Part shown: positions 26,511-35,802 of the stretch, one piece after another | Layout: the number at the start of each line of letters is the position of its first letter | Position numbering within the stretch: the first letter of the stretch is position 1 | Assembly (NCBI GenBank): GCA_964495075.1 | Contig: CAZBUJ010000022.1 | Span: forward strand, 1 to 64,000 | Direction: 5' to 3' | From: JAFGJQ01 sp964495075 | GTDB taxonomy: Bacteria > Planctomycetota > Phycisphaerae > UBA1845 | Length of the DNA stretch: 64,000 nt | Made by a program: the position numbers and the translations under genes | Notes under the pieces: generated by a model | Told to the model about the DNA's origin: nothing | Seen by the model: only the letters and a program-made list of their open reading frames with translations | Database searches by the model: none

Positions 26511-28043
26511 GTGCCGTTTCCTGATTTGCAGTCGTTTATCTCGGAGTTGGACCGCCAGGGGCAGCTTGCCCGCGTGGCGGCCGAGGTCGATCCGATCCTC
26601 GAGATCGCGGCGATCACCGACCGGGTCAGCAAATCACCGGCCGCGGGTGACGCCCGAGCGCCCGCGACGGACCCGGTGCACGGCGGGCTGGGCGGTGCCG
26701 GGCTGCTGTTCGAGAACGTCAAAGGGGCATCGATACCCGTCGGGATCAACCTGTTCGGCAGCTACGAGCGGATGCGGCTGGCCCTCGGGTGCGACGGCTT
26801 CGAGGCGCTGGCCGCCCGCGTGCAGGCGCTGATCAAACCCGACGTGCCGACCAGCCTCATGGAGAAAATCAAGAAACTGCCTGATCTGGCCAAGCTGGCC
26901 GGCTACGCGCCGAAGGTCGTCAAATCGGGCATCTGCCAGCAAGTCGTGCACACGGACGACGCGAACGTCTTCGACCTGCCGGTGATCCAATGCTGGCCGG
27001 ACGACGGTGGGCGATACATCACCTTCGCCGGCGTCTACACCCGCGATCCCGACAGCGGCGAGCGGAACGTCGGCATGTACCGGGTGCAGTTGTTCGAGCC
27101 GAAGCTGACGGCCATGCACTGGCACATGCACCACGACGGGGCGCGGCACCATCGCAAGTACGCGGCCCGTGGCGAGAAGATGCCGCTGGCCATCGTGCTG
27201 GGCGGCGAGTCGGTCCTGCCCTATGCGGCCACCTGCCCCCTGCCGCCCGACGTCAGCGAATTGCTGATGGCCGGCTTCCTCAACAACACGGGCATCGAAC
27301 TGGTCCGCTGCAAGACCATCGACCTGGAAGTCCCCTGCACCGCGGAGATCGTGATCGAGGGTTGGGTGGATCCCAACGAAACGCTGCTGGAGGGCCCGTT
27401 CGGCGACCATACGGGCTTCTACTCGCTGGCGGACCGTTATCCGACGTTTCACGTCACCGCGATCACGCATCGGCGCAATCCCGTGTATCCGACCACGATT
27501 GTGGGAAAACCCCCTCAGGAGGACTATTACCTGGGCAAGGCCACCGAGCGGATCTTTCTGCCGTTGTTGAAGACGTTGATCCCGGACGTGATCGACTATT
27601 CGCTGCCGATGTTCGGGGCGTTCCACAACTGCGTGTTCATCAAGATCCGCAAGGAATACCCCATGCAGGCCCGCAAGGTGATGTCGGCGATCTGGGGGGC
27701 GGGCCAGATGATGTTGAGCAAGCTGATCGTCGTGGTGGACGAGCACGTCAACGTGCACGACGAGCAGGACGTGCTCTTCCACGTGGGGGCGAACTGGGAC
27801 CCGCGGCGGGACACGGTCATCGTGGACGGGCCGTTGGACATTCTCGATCACGCGGCCCCCTACTGCGGGACGGGCGGCAAGATGGGGATCGACGCCACGC
27901 GGAAAATCCAAGGCGAAGGGATCGTCCGGGAGTGGCCGGAGGAATTGGAGATGCCGGCGGAGATCCGGGCGCTGATCGAGCGCCGCTGGAGCGAGTACGG
28001 CCTCGGAAACACGGGCCGCCAAAAGGACCCGGCGAGGGGATAA
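26511..28043 (+). CDS. UbiD-family decarboxylase (prenylated-FMN dependent)
   Basis: A 510-residue member of the UbiD family of reversible aromatic or unsaturated-acid decarboxylases. Motifs: RNVGMYRVQLFE (prFMN/metal site arginine), LEGPFGDHTGFYS with E294, and PTTIVGKPPQEDYYLG. Bacterial UbiD proteins of this length serve ubiquinone or menaquinone-like synthesis or aromatic degradation; the true substrate is unclear. The GTG at 26511 (PFPDLQSFISELDRQG) has GGAG about 11 nt upstream and gives the family length. A POT-type transporter gene follows 7 nt later. No UbiX gene is seen. Confidence 0.88.
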   Translation: MPFPDLQSFISELDRQGQLARVAAEVDPILEIAAITDRVSKSPAAGDARAPATDPVHGGLGGAGLLFENVKGASIPVGINLFGSYERMRLALGCDGFEALAARVQALIKPDVPTSLMEKIKKLPDLAKLAGYAPKVVKSGICQQVVHTDDANVFDLPVIQCWPDDGGRYITFAGVYTRDPDSGERNVGMYRVQLFEPKLTAMHWHMHHDGARHHRKYAARGEKMPLAIVLGGESVLPYAATCPLPPDVSELLMAGFLNNTGIELVRCKTIDLEVPCTAEIVIEGWVDPNETLLEGPFGDHTGFYSLADRYPTFHVTAITHRRNPVYPTTIVGKPPQEDYYLGKATERIFLPLLKTLIPDVIDYSLPMFGAFHNCVFIKIRKEYPMQARKVMSAIWGAGQMMLSKLIVVVDEHVNVHDEQDVLFHVGANWDPRRDTVIVDGPLDILDHAAPYCGTGGKMGIDATRKIQGEGIVREWPEELEMPAEIRALIERRWSEYGLGNTGRQKDPARG

Positions 28044-28050
28044 CTGCGTC

Positions 28051-29709
28051 ATGACGGAAGACCGCGCGGCGAGTCCGGAGAAAGCCGGCTGGAAGTTCCC
28101 GTCCACTTTCTGGTTCGCGAACGGGGCGGAGTTGTGCGAGCGGGCGGCCTACTACGGCATGTTCATCACGCTCGCCCGATACCTGCACGACATGATCGGC
28201 TTCACCGACGTGGAGACGTTCTGGATCGCGGCGTTGTTCTCGTCGATCCTGTACTTCCTGCCCACGTTCATGGGGATCATGGCCGACAAGATCGGCTTCA
28301 AGCAGGCGTTGATGGTAGCGTTCGCCCTGCTCTGCTGCGGCTACGTGCTGCTCGGCGCGGTTCAGGAGAAAAGCACGGCGATTGCTTCGCTGATCCTGAT
28401 CATGTTCGGCGGCGCGATCGTCAAGCCGGTGATCTCGGGCACGGCGGCGAAGTGCAGCACGGACGCGTCGCGCGCCCGCGCGATGTCCGTCTTCTACATG
28501 GTCGTCAACATCGGGTCGTTCAGCGGCAAGACCCTGGCCGGCGACCTGAATGACCGGTTCGGCCTGCAGTACATCAACCTGTACGCGGCGGGGATGGCGG
28601 CCGCGGCGTTTCTGCTGGTCGCGATCTTCTACCGCAACGTCGACACCAAGGGCACGGGCAAAACGATTCAAGAGGCGTTGCACGGCCTGGCGAAGGTCAT
28701 GGGCAACGTGCGGTTCCTGTGCCTGATCCTGATCGTGGCCGGCTTCTGGGCGATCCAGGGGCAGTTGTACGGCCTGATGCCGACCTACATGGAGCGGCTG
28801 CTCGGCAAAGGGACCAAGCCGGAATGGCTGGCCAACATCAACCCGCTGGTGGTGGTGATGCTGGTCGTACCGATCACGCACATGATTCGCAAGTTCAAGC
28901 CGGAGAATGCGATCGGGATCGGGCTGCTCATCATCCCGTTCACGGCATTGGTCATCGGGCTGAGCCCGCTGCTGGAATCGATCACCGGCTCGGCGGTCAA
29001 CTTCGGCATCATCACGCTTCACCCGATCACCATCACGATCGTCATCGGGATCGGGCTGCAAGGGCTGGCGGAGTGTTTCCTGTCGCCGAAGTTCCTGGAG
29101 TACGCGTCCAAGCAGGCGCCGGAGGGGGAAGTCGGGTTGTACCTCGGCTACCAGCACCTGACGACTTTTTTTGCGTGGCTCTTCGGATTCGCGCTGACAG
29201 GGTACCTGTTGAACTGGTACTGCCCGGACCCGCACACGATTCCCGCCCAGTCGCGGCAGGAATGGCGGATGGCCACCGACGCGTCATGCGCGTTCACGCT
29301 CGGTGAAGAAATGCGGAGCGAGCTTGCGGCGGATCGGGCGGTCAACGGACGGCTCCGCGAGGCATTCGACCGCCACGGCGTCGATGTGCCCCCGAACGCC
29401 TCGCTGACCGCGAACGAGGACGGTACGAAGTGGACCGTACCCACGGCAGCCGGGGACTACACCATCGAGGCGGACGTGTTCGAAGCCAAACAGAACGGCG
29501 TGTTCGGTGAGATCACGGAGTACATCGTTCACGCGCCCACGGCGCGGTCGCGCGAGGAGATGCCCCCGCTGCCAAGCGAGTACGCCCGGGCCCACTGGAG
29601 CTGGTACGCCTTCACGCTGGTCGGCTTCACGGCGTTGACCGGCCTGCTGGTGTTCAAGTTCGTGACGAACGCGATCGACAAGTCACGGGCCGTGCAGGCG
29701 GCAGGGTGA
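28051..29709 (+). CDS. POT/PTR-type major facilitator transporter
   Basis: A 552-residue membrane protein with about 12 helices. The N-terminal GAELCERAAYYGMFIT corresponds to the ExxERxxYYG motif of proton-coupled oligopeptide transporters, and FYMVVNIGSF in helix 5 also fits. A soluble insertion of roughly 110 residues lies near the C-terminus (about 395-515) before the last helix. It probably imports peptides or another small molecule by proton symport. Tight spacing to the UbiD gene suggests co-transcription. Confidence 0.82.
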   Translation: MTEDRAASPEKAGWKFPSTFWFANGAELCERAAYYGMFITLARYLHDMIGFTDVETFWIAALFSSILYFLPTFMGIMADKIGFKQALMVAFALLCCGYVLLGAVQEKSTAIASLILIMFGGAIVKPVISGTAAKCSTDASRARAMSVFYMVVNIGSFSGKTLAGDLNDRFGLQYINLYAAGMAAAAFLLVAIFYRNVDTKGTGKTIQEALHGLAKVMGNVRFLCLILIVAGFWAIQGQLYGLMPTYMERLLGKGTKPEWLANINPLVVVMLVVPITHMIRKFKPENAIGIGLLIIPFTALVIGLSPLLESITGSAVNFGIITLHPITITIVIGIGLQGLAECFLSPKFLEYASKQAPEGEVGLYLGYQHLTTFFAWLFGFALTGYLLNWYCPDPHTIPAQSRQEWRMATDASCAFTLGEEMRSELAADRAVNGRLREAFDRHGVDVPPNASLTANEDGTKWTVPTAAGDYTIEADVFEAKQNGVFGEITEYIVHAPTARSREEMPPLPSEYARAHWSWYAFTLVGFTALTGLLVFKFVTNAIDKSRAVQAAG

Positions 29710-29736
29710 ATCCCGCGCCGCCCCGACTCCACGCCG

Positions 29737-29756
29737 GCGTCGCAGTTCCGCGACGC
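29737..29756 (+). terminator. GC-rich hairpin after the transporter gene
   Basis: A 7-bp perfect stem with a 6-nt loop (arms CGTCGC/GCGACG plus a flanking G-C pair), 28 nt after the stop. There is no following T-run, so it is only a candidate. Confidence 0.2.
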
Positions 29757-29797
29757 GGGAGCCGGCCGACGATGACTGCCGTAATCCCGGTCGGGCA

Positions 29798-29826
29798 TTG
29801 ACTTTCCGCTTGCCGGACCCTAGGCT
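29798..29826 (+). promoter_or_regulatory. promoter upstream of the radical SAM gene
   Basis: TTGACT (29798-29803), 17 nt, TAGGCT (29821-29826). The same -10 and spacer occur before gcvT. The predicted start of transcription leaves a leader of about 150 nt. Confidence 0.5.
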
Positions 29827-29981
29827 TTGGCCATCCAAGGCGCGGATGGAACGGGAGTGTCCGTGGATCCTTGTCAGGCATTCCGGGTCGGGCACGGGTT
29901 CCGAGTTACGATTGGATGGGGAATTCCACGCGGCAGACGCAGTTCGCTGGGGGTCCGCGCTGTTTTTGAGGAGGTCGGTCG

Positions 29982-31406
29982 TTGCGGATCGCGTTAATCA
30001 ACCCGGTCACCCGCCGTACGCAGGGCTATCACACCATCGGCGGCAAGATCCCGCAACTGGGTTTGCAGGTGCTGGCAAAAATCGCGAAGCGCGAGCACGA
30101 CGTTGAGATCATCGACGAGATCTTCGGCTGCGACGTCACCGAGGAGGTACTGCGTACCCGGGGGTACGACCTCGTGGGGCTGACATCGTACACGAGTGGT
30201 GCGACCCGGGCATACGAGATCGCCGAGATGTGCCGTCAGCGCCACATTCCGACCGTGATGGGCGGGCCCCACGCGTGGGCCGTGCCGGACGAAGCCGCCC
30301 AGCACGTGGATTCCGTGGCCGTTGGTGAGTGCGACGAGATCTGGCCGACCATCCTGGCGGACACGGCGGCCGGTCGCCTGCAGGAGCGTTACGAGGCCGA
30401 GCTCAGGCCGCTCGGTGCCCGGTACGGGGCTGGCGCGCAGAACCTTCAACCGATCAACGGCAAGTACGACGTGTCGAGTATCCAGACGTCGCGCGGTTGC
30501 CCGGTCGGGTGTGAGTACTGCAGCGTGACCCTGTTCAACGGCGGGCCCATCCGCCGTCGCGACATCGGGGCCATTCTCGAGGAGTGGAACCGGACGCCCA
30601 AACGGTTTCTCTTCGTGGTGGACGACAACTTCTTCGGCGTCGGCCCGAAGCACGCGGAGTGGGCGAAGGAACTGCTCCGGGCGATCATCAGGCACGGCAA
30701 GAAGCGGCTCTGGTTCAGTCAGACCACGATCAACATGGGCGACGACGCCGAAGGGTTGCGACTGGCCTACAAGGCCGGCTGCCGCGGCATGCTTATCGGG
30801 TTCGAGTCGATGAACCCGGAGTCGCTGAAGGACTACCACAAGGGGATCAATCGCAAGCTGGCCAGCCGGTACAAGGACCTGGTCAAGGGATTCCATCGGG
30901 CGGGCATCAGCGTGTTCGGCGCCTTCATCATCGGCTCCGACCAGGACACCATCGACACCGTGTCGCAGACCGCCCTGGAGTCGGTGCGTCTCGGGGTGGA
31001 CACGATCCAGATCACGAACCTCACGCCGCTGCCCGGCACGAAAATGTACGACCGGTACATGGCGGACGGCCGGATCTTCGCCACGGATTATCCCAGGGAT
31101 TGGGAACGCTACACGTTCGTGGAGACGGTGTATCACCCCAAGAACCTGTCGGCCCAGACATTGGACGAAGCGATCTACGAGTTGCGGCACATGGCGGCGA
31201 CCACGCCTTGGGTCTGGCGGCGCTCGCTGCGGACCCTCATCAACACGCGAAGCCTGACCACCACCCTCTTCATCCATGGCATGAACAAGGGATGGAAGCG
31301 GATGGCGAAGATCCAGATCAAACACGATCGCCAGCGATTCGGCGACATTCCCGCGTCGGCGGCCGAGCGCATGACGCGACTACAGCAGGCGTTCGCCATG
31401 GGCTGA
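29982..31406 (+). CDS. radical SAM protein with B12-binding-like N-terminus, function unknown
   Basis: The 474-residue protein has an N-terminal Rossmann-type region (about 1-145; GLQVLAKIAKREHDVEIID, VMGGPHAWAVPDEA) like the cobalamin-binding domain of many radical SAM enzymes. The radical SAM core follows, with the cluster cysteines C173-x3-C177-x2-C180 (CPVGCEYC), then LFVVDDNFF and GFESMNPESLKDY. The C-terminal region (about 380-474) is basic and helical. The TTG start is supported by GAGGAGG at 29968-29974, 7 nt upstream. It could be a methylase, a methylthiolase or another class. No partner gene is adjacent. Confidence 0.8.
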   Translation: MRIALINPVTRRTQGYHTIGGKIPQLGLQVLAKIAKREHDVEIIDEIFGCDVTEEVLRTRGYDLVGLTSYTSGATRAYEIAEMCRQRHIPTVMGGPHAWAVPDEAAQHVDSVAVGECDEIWPTILADTAAGRLQERYEAELRPLGARYGAGAQNLQPINGKYDVSSIQTSRGCPVGCEYCSVTLFNGGPIRRRDIGAILEEWNRTPKRFLFVVDDNFFGVGPKHAEWAKELLRAIIRHGKKRLWFSQTTINMGDDAEGLRLAYKAGCRGMLIGFESMNPESLKDYHKGINRKLASRYKDLVKGFHRAGISVFGAFIIGSDQDTIDTVSQTALESVRLGVDTIQITNLTPLPGTKMYDRYMADGRIFATDYPRDWERYTFVETVYHPKNLSAQTLDEAIYELRHMAATTPWVWRRSLRTLINTRSLTTTLFIHGMNKGWKRMAKIQIKHDRQRFGDIPASAAERMTRLQQAFAMG

Positions 31407-31493
31407 CGCCCCGTCCGGACTACCGCACGTCAGGCTCGTCGACGTTTCCCCGCCGCATCGCCACTGCATCCGGCCACCCGGCCCCGGCAGCCG

Positions 31494-31522
31494 TTGACAG
31501 GCCCGATTCGCCGCCCTAGGCT
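31494..31522 (+). promoter_or_regulatory. promoter of gcvT
   Basis: Consensus TTGACA (31494-31499), 17 nt, TAGGCT (31517-31522), giving a leader of about 55 nt before the GTG. No glycine-riboswitch-like structure is apparent in that short leader. Confidence 0.6.
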
Positions 31523-31584
31523 AGCCCCGCGATGACGGGTGCGCCGGGGCAACGCCTGTAGTGCTTCGTGAATTAAGGTGAATT

Positions 31585-32685
31585 GTGAACAAATCGCCAC
31601 TGAACGACTTTCACACAGATCTCCACGCGAGAATGGTGGATTTCGCCGGCTGGTCGATGCCGGTGATGTATCGCGGGATCATCGAAGAGCACACGCACAC
31701 CCGTGAGCAATGCTCGATGTTCGACGTTTCGCACATGGGGCGGCTGAAGCTCCGCGGGCCGGACGCCGGCCCGTTGCTGGAGTGGCTGTGCACGCGCAAC
31801 CTGGACGGGATGGAGCCCGGGCTGTGCCGCTACACGCAGATGTGCAAGGAGGACGGTGGCATTCTCGACGACATGATCGTGTCGCGGTTCGACGATGACT
31901 GGGGCGTCGTCTGCAACGCGTCCAATCGAGAGAAGATCACGGCGTGGGTGCGGAAGCAGGCGGAGGCGCGGCAGGTGGAGTTGACGGACGAGACGTTCGA
32001 GACGGCCATGATCGCCATCCAGGGCCCCAAGGCGGTCGAGCGGGCGCAGGCGCTGATCCCGATCGACCTGTCGGAGGTCGGGCGGTACCGGTTCAAGGCC
32101 GGCACCTACATGATGACCCAGTACGCGATCTATCGCAGCGGCTACACGGGCGAGGACGGGTACGAAGTGGTGGTGCCGGCGGACCTGGCGAACCTGCTGG
32201 CCGGTCAACTGCTGGCCGCGGCGTCCGACCCGGAGGCGGTGATCAAACCGGCGGGTCTCGGCGCGCGGGACACGTTGCGTCTGGAAGCCGGCATGCCGTT
32301 GTACGGCCACGAGCTTCACGAGGACGTGGATCCGTTGACCGCGGGTCAAAACTGGTGCGTCGACCTGGAGAAGGATTTCGTGGGCGCCGAACCGATGCGG
32401 GCGTTGAAGGCGTCCGGGCTCAAGCGTGCGCTGGTCGGCCTGGAACTCGAAGGACGCCGTACCGCGCGGCAGCACTGCGCGGTTCGCAACGGCGATACGA
32501 CGGTGGGTGAGATCACGAGCGGGTGCTTGAGCCCGACGCTGGGCAAGAGCATCGCGATGGCGTTTGTGGAGGCGGAGTACGCCGAGCCGGGCACCGGGGT
32601 GGCCGTCGATGTCAGCGGCAAGCCCACGCCGGCCGTGGTAGTCAAGTTGCCCTTCTACAAGCGGCCCAAGCAACCGAAAGCCTGA
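31585..32685 (+). CDS. gcvT: glycine cleavage system T protein (aminomethyltransferase)
   Basis: A 366-residue folate-dependent enzyme that releases ammonia from the aminomethyl group carried on lipoyl-GcvH and forms methylene-tetrahydrofolate. Recognisable blocks are MVDFAGWSMPVMYRG, MFDVSHMGRLKLRG, YTGEDGYEV and GLGARDTLRLEAGMPLYGHE. The GTG start has AAGG 9 nt upstream. gcvH follows after 121 nt; gcvP is not in the window. Confidence 0.95.
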   Translation: MNKSPLNDFHTDLHARMVDFAGWSMPVMYRGIIEEHTHTREQCSMFDVSHMGRLKLRGPDAGPLLEWLCTRNLDGMEPGLCRYTQMCKEDGGILDDMIVSRFDDDWGVVCNASNREKITAWVRKQAEARQVELTDETFETAMIAIQGPKAVERAQALIPIDLSEVGRYRFKAGTYMMTQYAIYRSGYTGEDGYEVVVPADLANLLAGQLLAAASDPEAVIKPAGLGARDTLRLEAGMPLYGHELHEDVDPLTAGQNWCVDLEKDFVGAEPMRALKASGLKRALVGLELEGRRTARQHCAVRNGDTTVGEITSGCLSPTLGKSIAMAFVEAEYAEPGTGVAVDVSGKPTPAVVVKLPFYKRPKQPKA

Positions 32686-32806
32686 CGTGCGCGACATCAC
32701 CGTTGGCCGATCGCCGCGTGGGCGGTCCGGTGATGACGCGAGCCGGTGGGCGGGCGTCCGCCGGCCATTAGACGGGACATCACACATCAGATGACGGGAC
32801 GAGCCG

Positions 32807-33190
32807 ATGAGCATTCCGACTGACCGCAAGTACACCGAATCGCACGAGTGGGTGTTGGTGGAAGGCAACGTTGCCACGATCGGGATCACCCAGTACGCGG
32901 CGGACGAGTTGACGGACATCACGTACATCGAATTGCCCGCGGTGGGTACGGCGGTCAACGCCGACTCAGCATGCGGGGAGATCGAATCGGTGAAGGCCAC
33001 GTCGGAGTTCTTCAGCGCGGTGGACGGCACCGTCGCCGCGGTGAACGACCAACTGGCCGATCACCCCGAGCTCATCAACGAGGACGCGTTCGGCAAGGGC
33101 TGGATGATCAAGGTCGAAATGGCGAGCGCCGCCGCCCTGGAAGGCCTGATGGATGCCGCCGCGTACGAACGGCATATCGCCGCCACCTGA
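32807..33190 (+). CDS. gcvH: glycine cleavage system H protein
   Basis: A 127-residue lipoyl carrier shuttling the aminomethyl intermediate between GcvP and GcvT. Lipoylation is expected at K63 in GEIESVKATSEFFS. The C-terminus has the family block NEDAFGKGWMIKV. Length is standard. It probably shares the gcvT promoter. Confidence 0.96.
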   Translation: MSIPTDRKYTESHEWVLVEGNVATIGITQYAADELTDITYIELPAVGTAVNADSACGEIESVKATSEFFSAVDGTVAAVNDQLADHPELINEDAFGKGWMIKVEMASAAALEGLMDAAAYERHIAAT

Positions 33191-33377
33191 GAAACCGGCG
33201 GACCCTCGGTCGAATCGACGAGACACCGAGGCGCGCCGGGGCGTCTGTGGTGCCGCGGCGAAGCACTTAGTACCGATGCAGCGCTACGAATAGACGGCCA
33301 CGGGCCTGGCGCGCGCCATGCCAGTACCTGACCATACACGACGCCCCATTGGTAACGGGCAGTTTGTAATCGGTCAT

Positions 33378-33962
33378 TCAACCTTCGTTTGCCTCCCGCC
33401 AGGCCGCGATGAACCGGTCGACCACTTCGTACGCCACCGCGTAGACGCCATCCAGACGGTCGAGCGGATTCTCACCGATCGTGGCCGCGTTCCACATGCG
33501 GGTGTTGACCAGGGCGTGCGGGGGACGCTGGAGCTTCATCTTCTCCGACAGGCTGACGCGGACGTTGTAGATCAGCGAGGTGCCGGCCGCGTTGACCAGC
33601 CCGTTGATGTTGACATCCAGTGAGGGCATCCCCGGCGTGCGAAGCATCTCGTCGTGACGAAGCACGCGGACGCCCGCCCGCCGTAAACGCGCGTCTACCT
33701 CCCGTTCGACCACCGCCTCGCGCAGCCCCAGCGCGTTCAGGTTGTCCGGGAAATAGACGTAGAGGAAAACGCCCGGCAGACCCGCCAGCGCATCGTCGGA
33801 CGAGATCTGCGCCGCGGCGTGCGATGTCGCGTCGGAAGGGACACGTGCTGCGGCCAGCGATGTGGTCTGGCGGTTGTGCTCGGTTTCATTCGACGTCGCG
33901 CAACCGCACGCCGCCAGCATCACGACCGTCAGCAGGAGCCATTCGTGTAACCGTCCACGCAT
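33378..33962 (-). CDS. putative lipoprotein of unknown function
   Basis: The 194-residue protein starts with a signal peptide and lipobox (VVMLAACGC, lipidated C19), followed by a Ser/Thr/Ala-rich linker and a folded domain from about residue 60 (GVFLYVYFPDNLNALGL). I do not recognise the domain. Expected to be anchored in a membrane. It converges with gcvH and stands alone. Confidence 0.7.
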   Translation of the reverse strand: MRGRLHEWLLLTVVMLAACGCATSNETEHNRQTTSLAAARVPSDATSHAAAQISSDDALAGLPGVFLYVYFPDNLNALGLREAVVEREVDARLRRAGVRVLRHDEMLRTPGMPSLDVNINGLVNAAGTSLIYNVRVSLSEKMKLQRPPHALVNTRMWNAATIGENPLDRLDGVYAVAYEVVDRFIAAWREANEG

Positions 33963-34201
33963 ATCCGTGCAACCTCCATGCCATGGTCACCGTTACCGAG
34001 CCGAATCACCTGGTTGAATGAGCGAAGAAAACGTCACTTTGCGTCAAGTTCTCTTCGCGGCGTGTCGATAGTATAGTCAGCCAGCGATACTGTCACGAAT
34101 CTTCAAATATCATTTGCCTCTGAGCATGACCGAGATCGTGAACCGCTGGCTATCTCTTTATGGGCGGTCCACGCCAATCACGAGCTCATCGGTCCACGAA
34201 C

Positions 34202-35155
34202 TCAGGTGGTCATCGTCGACCGCACGGCCTCGGCCAGAGAGCGTTCCGTTTCCTGAAGTTGCGTCAGTCCATCGCGCAAACGCTGCGCGTCGCCCGATTC
34301 GTTCAGCGCCACACGGCACAGTGTTGAGGCGGATTCGATGACTGGCGGCAAGACCGCCTCGACACGGTGCAAGGCCGCGGCGAGGTCCGACGGCGCCGAG
34401 GCCCCGGCGCGGTTAATGAAGCGGGCGGCCGACGACCGGGCATGGGCGACGCCCCCCACCGCCGCGGCGAGCCGGCGGACCGACTCTTCCTCGTCGAGCG
34501 GCCACTGCCGCCAGGCGTCGTAGGCCGCGTGGCCGGTGACCACGCCGAACTCCGGCGCCAGCCGATCATGCACGACGCGATCGGCCGCCTCCAGAGCGGC
34601 TTGCGTCAGAGTGCGGAGCGGTTCGACGTCGCCGGCCAGGGACTCGACGACATAGGTTTGAACGATCGGTTCGATGAGGGTCACCTCCCCGCCGCCTCCC
34701 GGCGTCGACCCGGCGAAACCCAGGCCCCCGGTCACCTCGCGGGTCACCACGCCCCATTGCCAGGTTTGCGGAGCGGGCCAGCCCTGCCACGCGAGCACCG
34801 CTTGACCGTGGTCGAGTGCCTGCCGGATCAGCGGCGCGTAGCTGTCCGCAAAGTGCTTTTCGAACTCGGGGGCGTCCCGCAAACCGCGGGCGGCGCCGGG
34901 CGGGTGCAACGGGCGGAGTTCGATGCCGAACCGGCGGGCCGCGGCGAGCAGGTTCCAGTCGCGGCCCGCCCATTCGCCGCCCGGCGCGGCGCCGTCCGGC
35001 CGCCCCGCCCCGCCATGGAAAGCCAGGCCGGTCGCGGCGGTGAGGTCATCGTACTCGACGGCGCGGCCGCCCCCCCCGGCGCGGGCGGCCAGGGTCGCCG
35101 TCAGCGAGTCGCCGCCCGCCTCCACGGGGTCGCTGCGCAGATCGCTGAGGTCCAT
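34202..35155 (-). CDS. protein of unknown function (peptidase-C39/BtrH-like flavour)
   Basis: A 317-residue soluble protein. The N-terminal two thirds (about 10-180) resemble the papain-like fold of BtrH/C39-type proteins by order of elements (YDDLTAATGLAFHGG, a long helix before PLIRQALDHGQAVLAW, WGVVTREV), but the expected catalytic cysteine is not evident. The C-terminal part (about 185-317) is helical. ATG 35155 is preferred over the open frame to 35224 because MDLSDLRSDPVEAGGD begins an organised sequence. The assignment is weak; treat as hypothetical. Confidence 0.55.
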   Translation of the reverse strand: MDLSDLRSDPVEAGGDSLTATLAARAGGGGRAVEYDDLTAATGLAFHGGAGRPDGAAPGGEWAGRDWNLLAAARRFGIELRPLHPPGAARGLRDAPEFEKHFADSYAPLIRQALDHGQAVLAWQGWPAPQTWQWGVVTREVTGGLGFAGSTPGGGGEVTLIEPIVQTYVVESLAGDVEPLRTLTQAALEAADRVVHDRLAPEFGVVTGHAAYDAWRQWPLDEEESVRRLAAAVGGVAHARSSAARFINRAGASAPSDLAAALHRVEAVLPPVIESASTLCRVALNESGDAQRLRDGLTQLQETERSLAEAVRSTMTT

Positions 35156-35403
35156 GAGTCGGTCTCCAAACGGGTGCGCCGGCGGACGAAGCGACGGCAT
35201 CCGGGCCGTCGGTGGGCGTGGCAAGCCCGATAACCGCAGCGCATCGTACCCGGCGGACGTGTCGTCCGAAAGATGCGTGTCCGATGGAGTCCGCGTCCAC
35301 CCGTGTGGCTCGGGCCCCGCTCAACTCCTCGCGCCAAGCAAAGCGAGTGCGTCAAACGGACGATAACTCCCTCAGAACGTCAAGCTGCGTCCTGGAGACA
35401 ATC

Positions 35404-35745
35404 GTGACGAACGAGAACGAAGACAAGAAAGACAACTTGGATCCGATCCCCTCCGATCTGGTGCAGGAAGACGCTGCCTTCGAGGAGGTCGTGCAGGAGT
35501 TCGTCAATAGCCTCGGTGCCCGCCTTGACACGATGGAAAAGGCGTTGGCCAACGGCGACCTCGCCGCCCTCAAGACCGCGACGCACCAGTTGAAGGGGAG
35601 CGGCGGAGGGCACGGATACGCGATTCTCAGCGAACTGGCGGCCAAGGCCGAACAGGAAACCATCAACGGCAACCTCGACGCTGTGCGGAAACACCTTGAC
35701 GAACTGAAGATCCTCGTCTCGCGCGTGGTGGTGCGATTGGATTGA
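35404..35745 (+). CDS. HPt (histidine phosphotransfer) domain protein
   Basis: The 113-residue protein is a single HPt four-helix bundle. The phosphorylated histidine is H61 in TATHQLKGSGGGHGY. HPt proteins relay phosphoryl groups between receivers and hybrid kinases; none is in the window. The GTG at 35404 begins a charged, disordered N-terminus (TNENEDKKD). The frame is open to 35212, but that sequence is not conserved-looking. Confidence 0.8.
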   Translation: MTNENEDKKDNLDPIPSDLVQEDAAFEEVVQEFVNSLGARLDTMEKALANGDLAALKTATHQLKGSGGGHGYAILSELAAKAEQETINGNLDAVRKHLDELKILVSRVVVRLD

Positions 35746-35802
35746 CGCGGGCCGGCCGGCGACCGGCGGGGCAGAGAATGCGTTGATCGAACGATCGTCC
35801 GT

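Noticed and set aside
26201..26524. Plus-strand frame with a hydrophobic segment before the UbiD gene
   Set aside because: Its second half is translated repeat DNA and it overlaps the UbiD start; no SD.
31523..31584. Glycine riboswitch before gcvT
   Set aside because: The leader is only about 55 nt and shows no tandem aptamer layout.
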